64,000 bases of DNA. It comes from Nymphaea colorata (Eukaryota; Streptophyta; Magnoliopsida; Nymphaeales; Nymphaeaceae). This document shows, piece by piece, positions 13,553-24,200 of this stretch. A model generated the notes under the pieces. That model saw only the letters and a program-made list of their open reading frames with translations. It was not told where the DNA came from and ran no database searches. Made by a program: the position numbers and the translations under genes. The number at the start of each line of letters is the position of its first letter. Position 1 is the first letter of the stretch. The stretch lies in NCBI RefSeq assembly GCF_008831285.2, contig NC_045147.1:21840981-21904980 (forward strand), written 5' to 3'.

Positions 13553-14731
13553 CCCTTTCATCCAAGGCTCTCATCTTCCACCAAGCACACAGCCATGCAT
13601 GTTCTGCACACCTCTATTTGTAGTATCACAAAAGGGACAGTAGGATATGGCCATGCAATGCTGATGGTCTCTATTCCCTTCTTAGATCAGATTATATTCC
13701 ACCACCACTTGTTGAGTCATGCATATTGAACAAGAAAGTCAAACGCAAAGAGAGAGGGAGAGTGAGAGATGATAAGGTGATGGTGGAGGACATGAATAGA
13801 TCCTGAGCAGCATTGACTTTAATAGTGGATGGATGGGGGGCTCCTTAACTTGGAATAATGTCAACATAAAGATGAAAAGGAGAGAACCCTCTTGTCCATA
13901 GACTCCATACTGAATGTATCAGAAGACACTAAAATGGTATTTAGCTTTTTCACATGATATCTAGGGAAATTCTCCTGGTTATTCTTCTGTAAAGTAACAC
14001 AGCTGGATCCCCTTTTGAATGATTCCAGCCATTTTCTTATTATAGAAAGATTTTGTTTTCCATACACATATATGTGGAATTAATGACTGAAACTTTTCTT
14101 TTTACAAATCTAAACTTCAATGTGGTTTATTTTTAAAAACAGAGACTTGAATTATGTGTCTGTTAAAGAGAGAATTTTTCTATAATAAACTATTTTTTAG
14201 AATTTTTGGCAGTCAATTTTCAATCGTGATAAAGACTTACAGACACAGACACACATATGGAAATAAAGCAAATTAACCAAATGTTGCAATTAATTTATTA
14301 AGATCACAGTCATACGATTACTTTTGCAATAAAGTCGTATTTGATAGTCAGTAACGGAAAGTTCAGATCGGGCTTTCCAGCCAATCATTGATGGAGTAAT
14401 ACTGCTCATGGAGTGAAAGGGAAAAGACCTTCGTTCTTCTGATAACGACCACAACGACAGTAACAACACAATATATGTATATATATTCATTTATGCTGTT
14501 TCTATTTTAAAGAAAACAAAAAGGTTTCTCCACTAATCTTGTCAGTTACATTAAGATTCAACAGATATAAACGAATATATTCTTGATCGTGCCCTGGAGA
14601 AAGGTTGAGCTTGTATCTTGAACGTTGGCTTCTTGAAGGAGAATTGTTGAATGATTTAGATCGCTTTATAGATCTTAGAATCATTTCATTCAAATTCCCG
14701 AATATGTTGAGCTCCCTGCATGTCCGATTGC
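13553..14731. other. Spacer between two MIR169 loci
   Basis: Divergent spacer expected to hold the promoters of both MIR169 units. The minus-strand unit has a TATA-like CTACAAATAGAGG (reverse complement of 13611-13623) close upstream of its hairpin; the plus-strand unit has TATAAATA at 14732. No protein-coding gene is visible. Confidence 0.55.
13611..13623 (-). promoter_or_regulatory. Candidate TATA-like element for minus-strand MIR169
   Basis: Read on the minus strand this is CTACAAATAGAGG, nearly the same as CTATAAATAGAGG at the plus-strand MIR169. It lies about 60 nt upstream of the hairpin start. Weak because the core is TACAAATA, not TATAAATA. Confidence 0.35.
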
Positions 14732-14739
14732 TATAAATA
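14732..14739 (+). promoter_or_regulatory. TATA box of plus-strand MIR169
   Basis: TATAAATA followed by GAGGG, about 100 nt upstream of the MIR169 hairpin. A start site about 30 nt downstream (near 14765) would leave about 70 nt of leader before the hairpin, a normal pri-miRNA arrangement. Confidence 0.7.
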
Positions 14740-14835
14740 GAGGGCACTGACTTGGAGTCTGCATTGGCACTTCATGGTTCCTCACTCAGTACGGAGGGTT
14801 GGAATCACAAGAAGATCAGAGGATGGGCTTTACAT

Positions 14836-14985
14836 GCATGGGCAATGCGCTTGGGTAGCCAAGGATGACTTGCCTTCGTCTCTGCATGCCCCCAACACGA
14901 TACTGCTCGGTCCGAGCACATGTCCGGGGGGCCAGAACAAGTGGGCAAGTTGCCTTGGCTAGCCTCAGCACATTGCCTCTTACGT
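14836..14985 (+). ncRNA. MIR169: MIR169 precursor hairpin (plus strand)
   Basis: Positions 14856-14876 read TAGCCAAGGATGACTTGCC plus TT, a miR169 family mature sequence on the 5' arm. The star arm is 14944-14964 (GGCAAGTTGCCTTGGCTAGC). The lower stem extends well: GGCAATGCGC at 14841-14850 pairs with GCACATTGCC at about 14968-14977. The terminal loop is about 65 nt and partly self-paired. A TATA box at 14732 supports transcription from this strand. Expected targets are NF-YA mRNAs. This copy differs from the minus-strand copy at mature position 1 (T versus C) and at the 3' end (TT versus TA), so they are distinct members. Confidence 0.92.
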
Positions 14986-16390
14986 TAGGCCACAGCATCC
15001 TCTTCATTCCCATGGCATGCATGATGCATCCCTTCTGCAGGACTGAGGTTAATATGCATCATCTCTTCCATTTCTTTCATGCATGCATGCATGATTGCGG
15101 GTCACTCTTACAGATACAAGACTAAACTTTTGAAGTATTATATTTTGTGCATATGCAAACTCAACTATGTGCGTGTTTGTGTCCAAAGACAAAGGATTTG
15201 CATTCGAGGGCACTCTTAATTTGGAATTGTTTGTAAAAGTTTGTTCATGTTTTGCTTTTAAGTTGTTTAATTTTCATGCTTGTTCGTTCATGGTGACCAT
15301 GTACTTGTAACATTTACAACTTCGTTTCAGTTTCATGAAAAATTAGTGTGATTATGAATGTTAAATTCAACGATCGAATGTTGAATAATCACGTCATATT
15401 TTCTGAAACAAGAAAATAATATTAGAACACAATGTTCTTAACAGATGTTCCCTTAAGATTAGTCACGCTTCCAGTAATGTGAAACCTTGTTGTTAGTTAT
15501 AAAGTCCTAAATTAGCTAACTCAAGCTGGTGGCAAATAAATTGAACTCAACCGATTGACTGACGATCTAAAGATGCAACATGTCATTCATTATGTAATTT
15601 TTGTTACTTGTTACTATCTTTGAAGATTTCTTATTTGCTATCATTTTCTATATTTCTCCCTTTCACTTTTTACGCTTGAAAATTTTCGACTAGGTTAGTG
15701 ATTTTCTTAGATTCTGGTTAGTACTGCAAATGCTTCTTGATTAGTGTTTGTTTCTTAATGTGAGTTGATCTCATTGAGGGGCGTTTGATTACTTCTAATT
15801 TAGAACACCGGGATCTGTTGTGGATTTGGCACGGCATGCTTTTGTTGATGTTGGCAAAACAAATCATGGTAAAGTTCATGGTTTGTCAAACGAAGGATTT
15901 TATCAGTTTCTGGTCTATGGATCCAATTTGATCCTGGCTCTAATGCATTTTCTTGTACTGGATCCGATCCATTTCAACCCAAGTAGTGCACCGAATCCAC
16001 AATTGACAGATTATGAATCGTTTTGAGGGCCCATAGGGGGATCCAACATGGCTTGACTGCCCCAGGATCCATATCCACAATCAACACCCTTAGGCCTCGG
16101 ATCTCAAATTTGGATCTAGAAGGTCCAGACACCCACTTACAAGTGAGCTCATATAGGGCCAAGCGCAGATCGGATCTCGTCTGGTGGATCTCACAAATAT
16201 CAATCCATTTCCGACATGGGAGATCCAAGTTTTTAAAGGAACCGAGACGAGAGTTGATTTCCTATTCCCGGTTCGGCTCGGAAATAGAAGTTTGTTAATC
16301 ATGCCTCCAACATTCCAAAATTTCAATTATACCCCTCAGACGGGACGATAAAGAGGCGATCGGCGCGCCGGATTTTCACTCTTCTTCGCG
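14986..16390. other. Intergenic region, no gene seen
   Basis: Continues the probable MIR169 primary transcript and then AT-rich DNA. Between about 15900 and 16270 the motif GGATC is frequent and the composition changes, suggesting an old repeat, but I could not define ends. The last bases are the methyltransferase leader. Confidence 0.5.
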
Positions 16391-19042
16391 ATGGCGCCCA
16401 AAGGGGGGCTCTTCTCACTCCCCCTTCTGCTACTCGGAGGGTTTGCTCTCCTTGTTTTCTTCTTCTTCCTCCCTTCTCTCTTCAGATCTTCTTACCTCTG
16501 CTACTCGGAGTCGCGGAGCGGAGCTACCGGAAGTAGTGGTGTTGGAGGGAAGGAGGGATCTGAGATCCCTTCCCGAACATCGCCATCATCGTCCTCAAAT
16601 CCGGTGTCCGCTTCGGCAGATGACATTTCCTGGTTGAGGGACCAATTGAGGGCGAATGAGCTTCGGGATCCGCCCACTACGGCGGAGGGCTGGCACATGC
16701 TCCGGAAAGGGATCAACCCTCGCACCAGAGCTCAGCAGCTCGAGGATCTGCGGAAGTATGTTGCTTCTTGAATCTATTTCCTCTTGTGGTCCTGTACTTT
16801 TGTTAATTTTTTGTCATTGTGCGTCTATATAGTTGCGTTTTCCTATCTGGCCCTGCTTTATCTTGTACTCCACGAAATTTTAGGGTATTTGGCGATTGAC
16901 AGTTTTGCATTTTCATCTCGTTAGTACGAAACATTTCCTTGCTTCTTGTTCGGTTATTTTTCTTTATTTGGAATTTCTCTTGTTTAATGTGGCATTTTCA
17001 CCTTTTTGCAGTTTATAAGTTCCTTTGCTTGTATGTTGAAGTTCAGGAGAATTGTGGCTCTTAAGGTCAAATCTCGTTTTAGGAATGTCGAAACCTTTCT
17101 TAGGCCTCTGAAATGAACAACTGACAATGTGTGTGGAATAAGAAACTCGGTTTTGATCAACAGCAGCAGACCGTCCTGTACAACATAAATTCAGCCACCA
17201 TTTGAACAAGTATTGGAAACAGAGCATTTGAAAATTTTAGTTGGTTCTTGTAGCCCTCCAGTGCTTGCCTATCCTGCTAGGGCCAAGGTTTCTGAAAAGT
17301 AGATAGAATTAGTTTTCTCGTGTACGAGAGGACTAGAGCATCATTTTTTGTACGAGAGAACTAGACCTTGGGTTTCGATCTGTTCTTAATGCGTCCTTCT
17401 ATCTTGTCAATGGATCTTTCTCATTAGTGTGTCAAAATATTCGAGTGATGAAGTTGCCTCTGAGATTTTCTAAATACTGACTGATTACATCATCAAGCTC
17501 GTAAACAATCCATTGTGACAGTCTTTGGGTCCTGACATTCTTGACGTTTCCCTTTTTTCTATTTTGATAGTCGATGACTCCATACCAATGTTGTCTCGTC
17601 TTCTTTCGCGTTTTTCAGTTTTAGGAACCACAAAAGCGTTAGATTGTAGCTTTAAATAAAAGGTCCCACGCTGGGGATCTTTTGTATGTCAAGAATTTGT
17701 CCATGGGCGGGAGATGAGTGTTTCAGGATCTATCTTTTTTTCGTAGGCTTTTAGGATCTATCTTTTGAATAAAGGTTGCTTGAATTTTACTTTCCCTAAT
17801 CTTCCTCTGGAAAGGCTGTCAATAGGCCCATTTTTGTAGCGGGTAGCCCATGGTTAATCTGGATAGGAGATGATTTTTTTTTTTTTCAAGCAGCTTGTCG
17901 ACCATTGTCCAGAGGAGAGAACAAATTCTTCGTCCAGAAAGCTGTCAGTTTCAGTGAGCCTGGACATCGGTCTTAATGAATTGCATAGAATTTATGTTAT
18001 GCAGTTTGTTGTTTCCTGCTTGATCCTTTATTATCTGCTAAATTTGAATGCAGTTACAGGATGAACCCAGGTGAGACTTTAGTGTTGTGGGTACGGTACA
18101 CCTAAACTAAATGGTACTTCTTGGCGATGAATGAGATTCAGTTTTGCCGTTTTCAATGGAAATAGGTCGGTCGGATACGCATCCAGTAGATTTCTACTTT
18201 GTTAGATTTGATTAACCCCAATTGCCATTAACGCATTAGACATTAATTTGTGCCTTATCTTATGTTGGTTTGTGTTAATTTTGTTTAATTTTTAGAAAGG
18301 AGGCACTTGTTGGTTGATCTAGACGAACCGTTGCATTCGTTCATCTTAAAATTCTTTCGGTGTTAAAGGTTTCCTAACTTTCCTTGACAGGTTCAAAGGC
18401 ATCTCACACTACGAGGATGGGGAGAATAATCATACCGAATTGCCCTGCCCTGGAGAATTACTGGTGGAAGAGCACCATAGCAACTATGGCGAGCCTTGGG
18501 CCGGAGGGCGTGATGTGTTTGAATTTTTAGCTAAGTCGGTTGATCTATTACCTGATTTTCAAGTGCTGGAGATTGGATGTGGCACTCTCCGGGTGGGTCT
18601 GCATTTCATCCGATACCTGGATGCAGCCCATTTCCATTGCCTGGAAAGAGATGAACTCTCTCTCATGGCTGCTTTCAGATACGAGCTTCCTTCACAGGGT
18701 CTTCTGCACAAGCGTCCCTTGATCGTGAAAGGCGATGACATGGACTTCACCAAATTCGGGGACGATGTCGCCTACGACCTGATGTATGCGAGTGCTGTCT
18801 TCCTTCACATTCCAGACGCCCTTGTGTGGGTCGGCCTGGAAAGGCTTGCTTCCAGACTAAAGCCTTCCAAGGGCCGGCTTTTTGTTTCTCACAATATAAA
18901 ATTTTGCACGCGATTACATGGGGATGAGTGTTCGAAGCGGCTCTCAAATATTGGCCTGGAGTACTTGGGGAAGCGTACCCATGATAGCCTTCTTTTCAAT
19001 CACTACGAAATATGGTTCGAGTTCAGGCGGCCAAGGACTTGA
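16391..19042 (+). CDS. Membrane-anchored SAM-dependent methyltransferase
   Basis: Class I (Rossmann-fold) S-adenosylmethionine-dependent methyltransferase of unknown substrate. Exons 16391-16755 and 18391-19042 (phase 2, intron about 1.6 kb) give 338 aa. Residues 7-30 are a single strongly hydrophobic segment near the N-terminus followed by a Ser/Gly-rich linker, which suggests a type II signal anchor in the secretory system. The SAM-binding motif I is VLEIGCGTLRVG (residues 180-191), with an acidic post-I motif (CLERDE) and later DLMYASAVFLHIPD. The C-terminus ends HYEIWFEFRRPRT. It resembles plant proteins annotated only as SAM-dependent methyltransferase superfamily. Substrate and compartment are inference. 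Confidence 0.88.
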
Positions 19043-19721
19043 GCTTATTATGTTCGGAATTTTGGTACCTGTGATTGTGATTGAGCAGCTTGAACCAGGC
19101 AAAGAACGTCAGGGTTCAATCAGATGGTCGGATTTGCTTGTGCCCGTTAAATGCCTCAACCATTCAAGCCCCGCACGAAACCTACGTGCATCGTTCTCAA
19201 GAGTGCATCCCACCACGCCATATTGCTGCAGCAAAATTTGTTGGAGGAAGTGGGCGAGACAAGAGTCTGGCTCGTTATTTTTCACAAGTAATTGTCGTCG
19301 TACTTGTTGAGCCCGTCGATCTGTTCCTCACCGTGATTATTTTTTCTGTAATTGAACACTTTTCCTTTTGGTAAATTCAGCTAACAGCAGGATATCTACT
19401 TGCACCACCATCTGTTGGACCAGGTTTCGGATAGCATGACATGGTTAAGGATATTACTTTCATGGGTTTTTGTTGCATCGCCCTAAGTTCCTACGTTCTT
19501 CCTCGTATCTGTGTCAGACATTCCATCTTACTCTGTTGACTGGTCGTTCTTAAACAACGACGGAGACTATATTCATGACGCTAACTTGTATCATGTCTAG
19601 TGCGGCTGCATCAGCTGCTGGCACTAGATGCAAGGTGATGATGCTCTAAGACCTGATCTAATATTTCCTGACACATTAATACAACATTTTATTCAAGGGA
19701 TTGGAAAATGACGCACAAGGA
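19043..19721. other. Intergenic region between convergent genes
   Basis: 3' flank of the methyltransferase (plus strand) and of the 182-aa gene (minus strand). No additional gene, repeat or RNA recognised. Confidence 0.6.
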
Positions 19722-20620
19722 CTAGAATTTTGAGTTCCCAAGTACTTCGGAAGCGGTGGGCTTCAAAAATTTTGAACTCCTCTCGTCAGAGTCCAAGTTG
19801 CCACTTCCCATAGCCAAATCACCAGCCATCAATCCGGTGGTTATATTTTCCGGTTGAAGGACAACGGGAGACCGCCCCGATGGAAAGCTGGAAATACAAA
19901 CGGAAACATCACCAACTGCAGGTTAGAGTAACAAGTGACAACGGATTGGATCGCTGGTTACAGCGGCTGGTAGACGTGCTTGTCGAGGGCCCCTCTACAA
20001 GCAAGAAGATGCGGAGGAAGTAGAGTATTTACTTGCGTCTTTTTCCATCCATGCGATTTTTACCGGACTGGAGTACAGTCAGGTACAAATCCCCGACCAT
20101 CTGAAGCTCAAACTTAAACGACGGTCGCCTCGACCACTTCGTACCAAGTAATTTCACAACCTTCAGCAAAGAACGCTATCATGTTGCTTATGCGGTGGTC
20201 TTTCAAAAAATTCCTTTTAATCACATCACATTGGAGAATGCCCACGAACAAATGGTGCATATAATGTTTCCAATAAACTTAATTATACTGGACGGGGGGA
20301 AACACATCCCTGTACAATACCCAAAAATAAAATTATGGTGCATGAAATTGCATGACGAACACCCTGTACACATCTCTCTCATTCACATCCAAATAATACA
20401 AATCACCAGCACCGGTTACGGGCACATCCACTTTCCTAACAAAAACTTGAGGTGGATGATGTATGACCTCCAGGCTACACGTTAGAATGAGCTGTCCGAC
20501 TGAGCAGACAAGAATGAAATTCCCATCATATTTCTTTATTTGCACTCTTGGCTCCGCCAAAAATTTGAAGATGAAAGATCCGTACTTCACATAGAATTCA
20601 TGGGCTGACGGTTGCTCCAT
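19722..20620 (-). CDS. Unidentified 182-aa protein (three exons)
   Basis: I do not recognise the family. On the minus strand three open segments join in consistent phase: 20620-20363 (starts ATGGAG after CCC, 86 codons), 20160-20064 and 19915-19722 (stop TAG). The donor of exon 2 (CAGTCCG then GTAAAA) and the acceptor of exon 3 (ACCTGCAG) are good; the first donor (AGG then GTGTTC) and second acceptor (GCTGAAG) are weaker. The predicted protein starts MEQPSAHEFYVKYGSFIF, is mostly mixed beta-like sequence (NFILVCSVGQLILTCSLEV, KFELQMVGDLYLTVLQSVGD) and ends in a Ser/Asp-rich tail. No signal peptide or membrane helix is clear. It is convergent with the methyltransferase and upstream-flanked by a MITE. 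A pseudogene or partly wrong model is possible. Confidence 0.42.
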
Positions 20621-20782
20621 GGGTTCATGTTATTGCTGCCAAACCAATGACATCACCACCTTCCTCAGTGCTTTGCTCCATTGACAGACTTGGGTTGCGG
20701 ATCCTAACTGCAGAACATAGAGCAAGAGGCACATTGGCAACATTATCCTACAATATTTTGGCAGGGACTAAATCATCAATCA

Positions 20783-20913
20783 CTAAAGTGTACGTCAATG
20801 CGAAGATTCAAGTAATACACAGTGAACTCCAATTTGCTGACAAACTAAAATAGGAAGAATAACAATGGCATGATGATGCATGCAAATCCTGTAACAAGAA
20901 CACAAATTTATTG
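20783..20913. repeat. Direct repeat, left copy flanking a MITE
   Basis: About 130 bp sharing GCGAAGATTCAAGTAATACA, CAGTG(A/G)ACTC, ATGGCATGAT(G/C)ATGCATGCAA and the tail AACAAGAA with 21117-21244. The copies lie immediately on either side of the element at 20931-21116. Confidence 0.88.
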
Positions 20914-20930
20914 TACGATAAATCACTAAG

Positions 20931-21116
20931 GTTGTGTTTGTTTCACCATGGATTTCAGATGAGCGGATTTCAGATCCGTGGTGATCTATGATCCTTAGGA
21001 TCTCAAATCCATTCTTGAATCCATGGTTTTTAATGCTAATGAAATCCTCAATTTGTTTAAATTAAGGATCTCTCCACGCAGCTTCAGATGTTAGATCCGA
21101 GGCTATCAAACACAAC
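20931..21116. mobile_element. MITE with GTTGTGTTTG terminal inverted repeats
   Basis: A 186-bp non-coding element with perfect 10-bp ends GTTGTGTTTG and CAAACACAAC, and several internal GATC-containing motifs (GGATTTCAGATCC, TTAGATCCGAGG). A related element starts at about 47430 (GTTGTGTTTGTTTCATC) and a remnant lies near 57340-57520. No transposase is present. Confidence 0.85.
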
Positions 21117-21244
21117 CTAAAGTTTACATCATAGCGAAGATTCAAGTAATACACAGTGGACTCGTAGTTGTTAACAAACTAAAAATAAAAAGAATAAGAA
21201 TGGCATGATCATGCATGCAACTCCATTAACAAGAAGACATTTAT
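21117..21244. repeat. Direct repeat, right copy flanking a MITE
   Basis: Second copy of the 20783-20913 sequence, about 85 percent alike by eye, same orientation. It begins exactly where the MITE ends and stops near the predicted 3' end of HASTY. Confidence 0.85.
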
Positions 21245-21278
21245 TCTCCAGTGCTTCACATGAATGCAAATGCTGACC

Positions 21279-24200
21279 TTAGTTGAAGCTATAAGGAGAG
21301 TTCTTTGGGGGACCAATGTAAATTGAATCCCAGATTGAATGCCACATCACAGACACTGAACTGGGTGTCCTCACAGAAAGAATAGTACGAGTAGCTTTCA
21401 ACATAAGCTGGACTCTCAAGATTCTAAACATGTTTTACTATTTTTTAGCAATAAAGGTACCAGCTGAACTACTGTAAACAAGTTTCAAATTTTAATGCAA
21501 AACACAATTCCTCTGAAGGGGCAAAGTTAAAGTTTCAACTGTACAATTATAGAAAAGCTTGTATTCATTTCCAACATCAAACGAACAAGCAACATTTTAA
21601 TCTCATCATCACTAGAAAATTATGCATGATTACAAATGTGTGTCCAGCAAACTGGGATTCGGCTGGAGGTAAATTAGGAGTGACCTGCCATGGATTTTCT
21701 GTCGTTTCTGTTGTACCACTGATTCCTAATGTATTTAGTTCCCAGAGCAAACCGTTCATGCCCACAATAAACATACCCATACCAGATTCGTAACCTTCTC
21801 TGTACAGTTTTCCACATTTGTATTTGGTCACCTTAAATGCATCACAAAAAATTCTTCCTTGTGGATTCCATTCCATTTCAAACTTCAACAAATCTACATC
21901 TCCAACGTTTGTGTTTTATGCATGCTATGCATCACATGCAATCATGATTTAATAGCCCAAATGAAGACATATCTACCAACAAGGGCAACTAATGGTGTTC
22001 AGAAACATCTTGGTAGTGAAGGATCTAAGAGGTATTTCCATGAAACCGGAAGGATTGTACTATATGTAATTTGCAGTGCAATGATCGGCTCTCCAAAGAA
22101 GAAACTGCTTTATTGAACGCAAGAATATACCTGAAATATTGGTCATGGCACCAGCACCCTTCTGAGCAGCAAGTGCCCGCAACTTGTCTCCAGTAGCTAA
22201 CAGAAGCAAGCTTTTCATATGCTGCTTTTGTTCTTTAGGGCTAGATGTCTTCGCTAAGGCATCCTCGAATGCAAGGAGGTCATGCATCGTTATGCATGGA
22301 AGGGACAATAAAACCTGTAATAAGAAGAAAAGCACGCAAAAAAGAGAAGGGATTTATAAGCCTCCTTATAAACTCGTCCACCAAAAAAAAAAGTTTACTT
22401 GAGATGAGATAAGAAGACCCGGAAGATGGACTATGAGTCAACAAACTGCAGTACCTCCTTACATGCAGCGTCCTTATTAGACAGGGAGGTGAAAATATCA
22501 CAACAGAGCCCCACAAGATCTGCACCGATGATTGCATTGGAGTCTAGCATCAAACCTCTAATGATTGCAGAAAACATCTCCTTTGCAACAAATGCCCTGA
22601 GTCCAGGATTATTTGTTGAAACAGCTAGTAGAATGACAGCCCCACAGAATGATAACAACTTAGCCACTGCCTCGCCATCAGGCCAACAAAGAATTTCCAA
22701 ACTAAGTTGAAGAACAGGAAAAGTAGGACCATTCCGTTTAAGTAGAAAGCTGCAAACAAATTCAATTACTCCATCATCGATATGAATATTTAAAAAAAAA
22801 AACAGAAAAACATGAGCGCATTGAAAGCAGAATGGTGTTAGTGACGCATATCACGTCCACAAAGAGATAGCCAAAGAATAACTAAAATCATTTAGCATAC
22901 CACATTAGAGAATTGGAGGCCAAACCTTCCAGGCCTTCCACATTTGATTCCATACGGTTAGCATGTCCAACTTGTTCTAATAGAGACAAACAGGCATTTA
23001 AACCAGGAGATGCTATAACTGATAGCAAGGAGCATATCTCTCGTGTCAATGATCGAAGCAGCTGTTCTTCCATTACTTCTACCTGCAAATCCGATGAAGA
23101 AAAATTGCCACCAATATCTGGAATTTTTGCTCTTCCTTCATTGATTAGATTGGTCCATGAATAAGTAAGGACCTGATAACAATGGCTAAACAGCGGGAGC
23201 AGAAATTTTGTCAGCCATGAATCCCATAACTCTGTAGGGCAAGATTTCACCAGAGGAGTCAGAACAGAGTGGGTGAGTTGGCGAAGATGCCAAAAATTCA
23301 TTGATCTTATATTTTCCATGAGAGCTAAAGCAACAGAACTGCTGTCCAAACATTTAAAGAAGCAGTCCCCAATGGTAGTTGACAGGCCTAAGACATTATA
23401 CCTGAAACCAATTGATGTAATGAGATAACATTAACAGCAGTCTCATCTGGAACAAGGAAATGGGAATGTCATAGATGACATGAAAAATAAAAAGGGGGTG
23501 GGATTATAAAGGCATGCGCCAAAAGCTGAAAAATTAACAAAAAAAAAATCAACAGAACATAAAGCTATTGAGCAAAAAGGCTTGAAGTGACCCACACACA
23601 AACACGACAAAACAACCATATATATATAAAAAGCAACACAGAGAGGGGATGGATGATCATGGGAAGGATTTATGCATGATTTCCAAAAGTAGACCTTGTT
23701 GCTCCTAGACGTATAAAACGACATAACCAAGGGTAGAATGTTTAACATTATTGCTATCTATTAGATTCAATAGCGATTAATTCTCTCCTTATATGATTCA
23801 AGTTCAACTTTGCTATACATGTTAGTAACTGATGCCTTGAAAAATGAAAACCTAGGATCTGACTCTAAGACAATAATGTCTACATTTTCCATGTTCTAAT
23901 TTATCAATAGATACCAATATAACTTCTATTCATTAATGGTTCTCTACACTGCCTCCAACCAGGAAAATAAACCTCACTATTTTCAAATTCCTTTTCAATT
24001 ACTACTTTCCAGGGAGATGCTGTAGAATGCAAATGAGATCTTCTCGGCAAGTATAAAAGAGATTGTTGGAGAAATTTTCAAATTTAGGCAAATAACAAGA
24101 GAAGCTGATAATTAAATAAACACCAAAAACAAAAAATCAGTGCATCACAATCTTTTTCTTCAGTTGAAAAAGTGCATGCGGCCAGGAATATGGTATATTC

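Noticed and set aside
13861-14747. Several minus-strand frames of 66-81 codons near MIR169
   Set aside because: Short, mutually unrelated, no family motif; the region is better explained as MIR169 promoter and flank.
14774-15125. Frames overlapping the plus-strand MIR169 hairpin
   Set aside because: The sequence is explained by the foldback; no protein family resemblance.
16023-16298. 91-codon plus-strand frame before the methyltransferase
   Set aside because: Rich in repeated GGATC motifs, with an equally long frame on the other strand; no domain.
19081-19374. 97-codon frame directly after the methyltransferase stop
   Set aside because: Lies in the expected 3' UTR, with no matching splice or family signal.
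21577-21891. 104-codon minus-strand frame considered as HASTY C-terminus
   Set aside because: No similarity to HASTY ends. The exon at 21279-21394 fits phase and length better, giving 1204 aa.
22060-22130. Read-through end of HASTY exon 21 (GIFLRSIKQFL...)
   Set aside because: A GTATAT donor precedes it and the read-through residues do not resemble the family.
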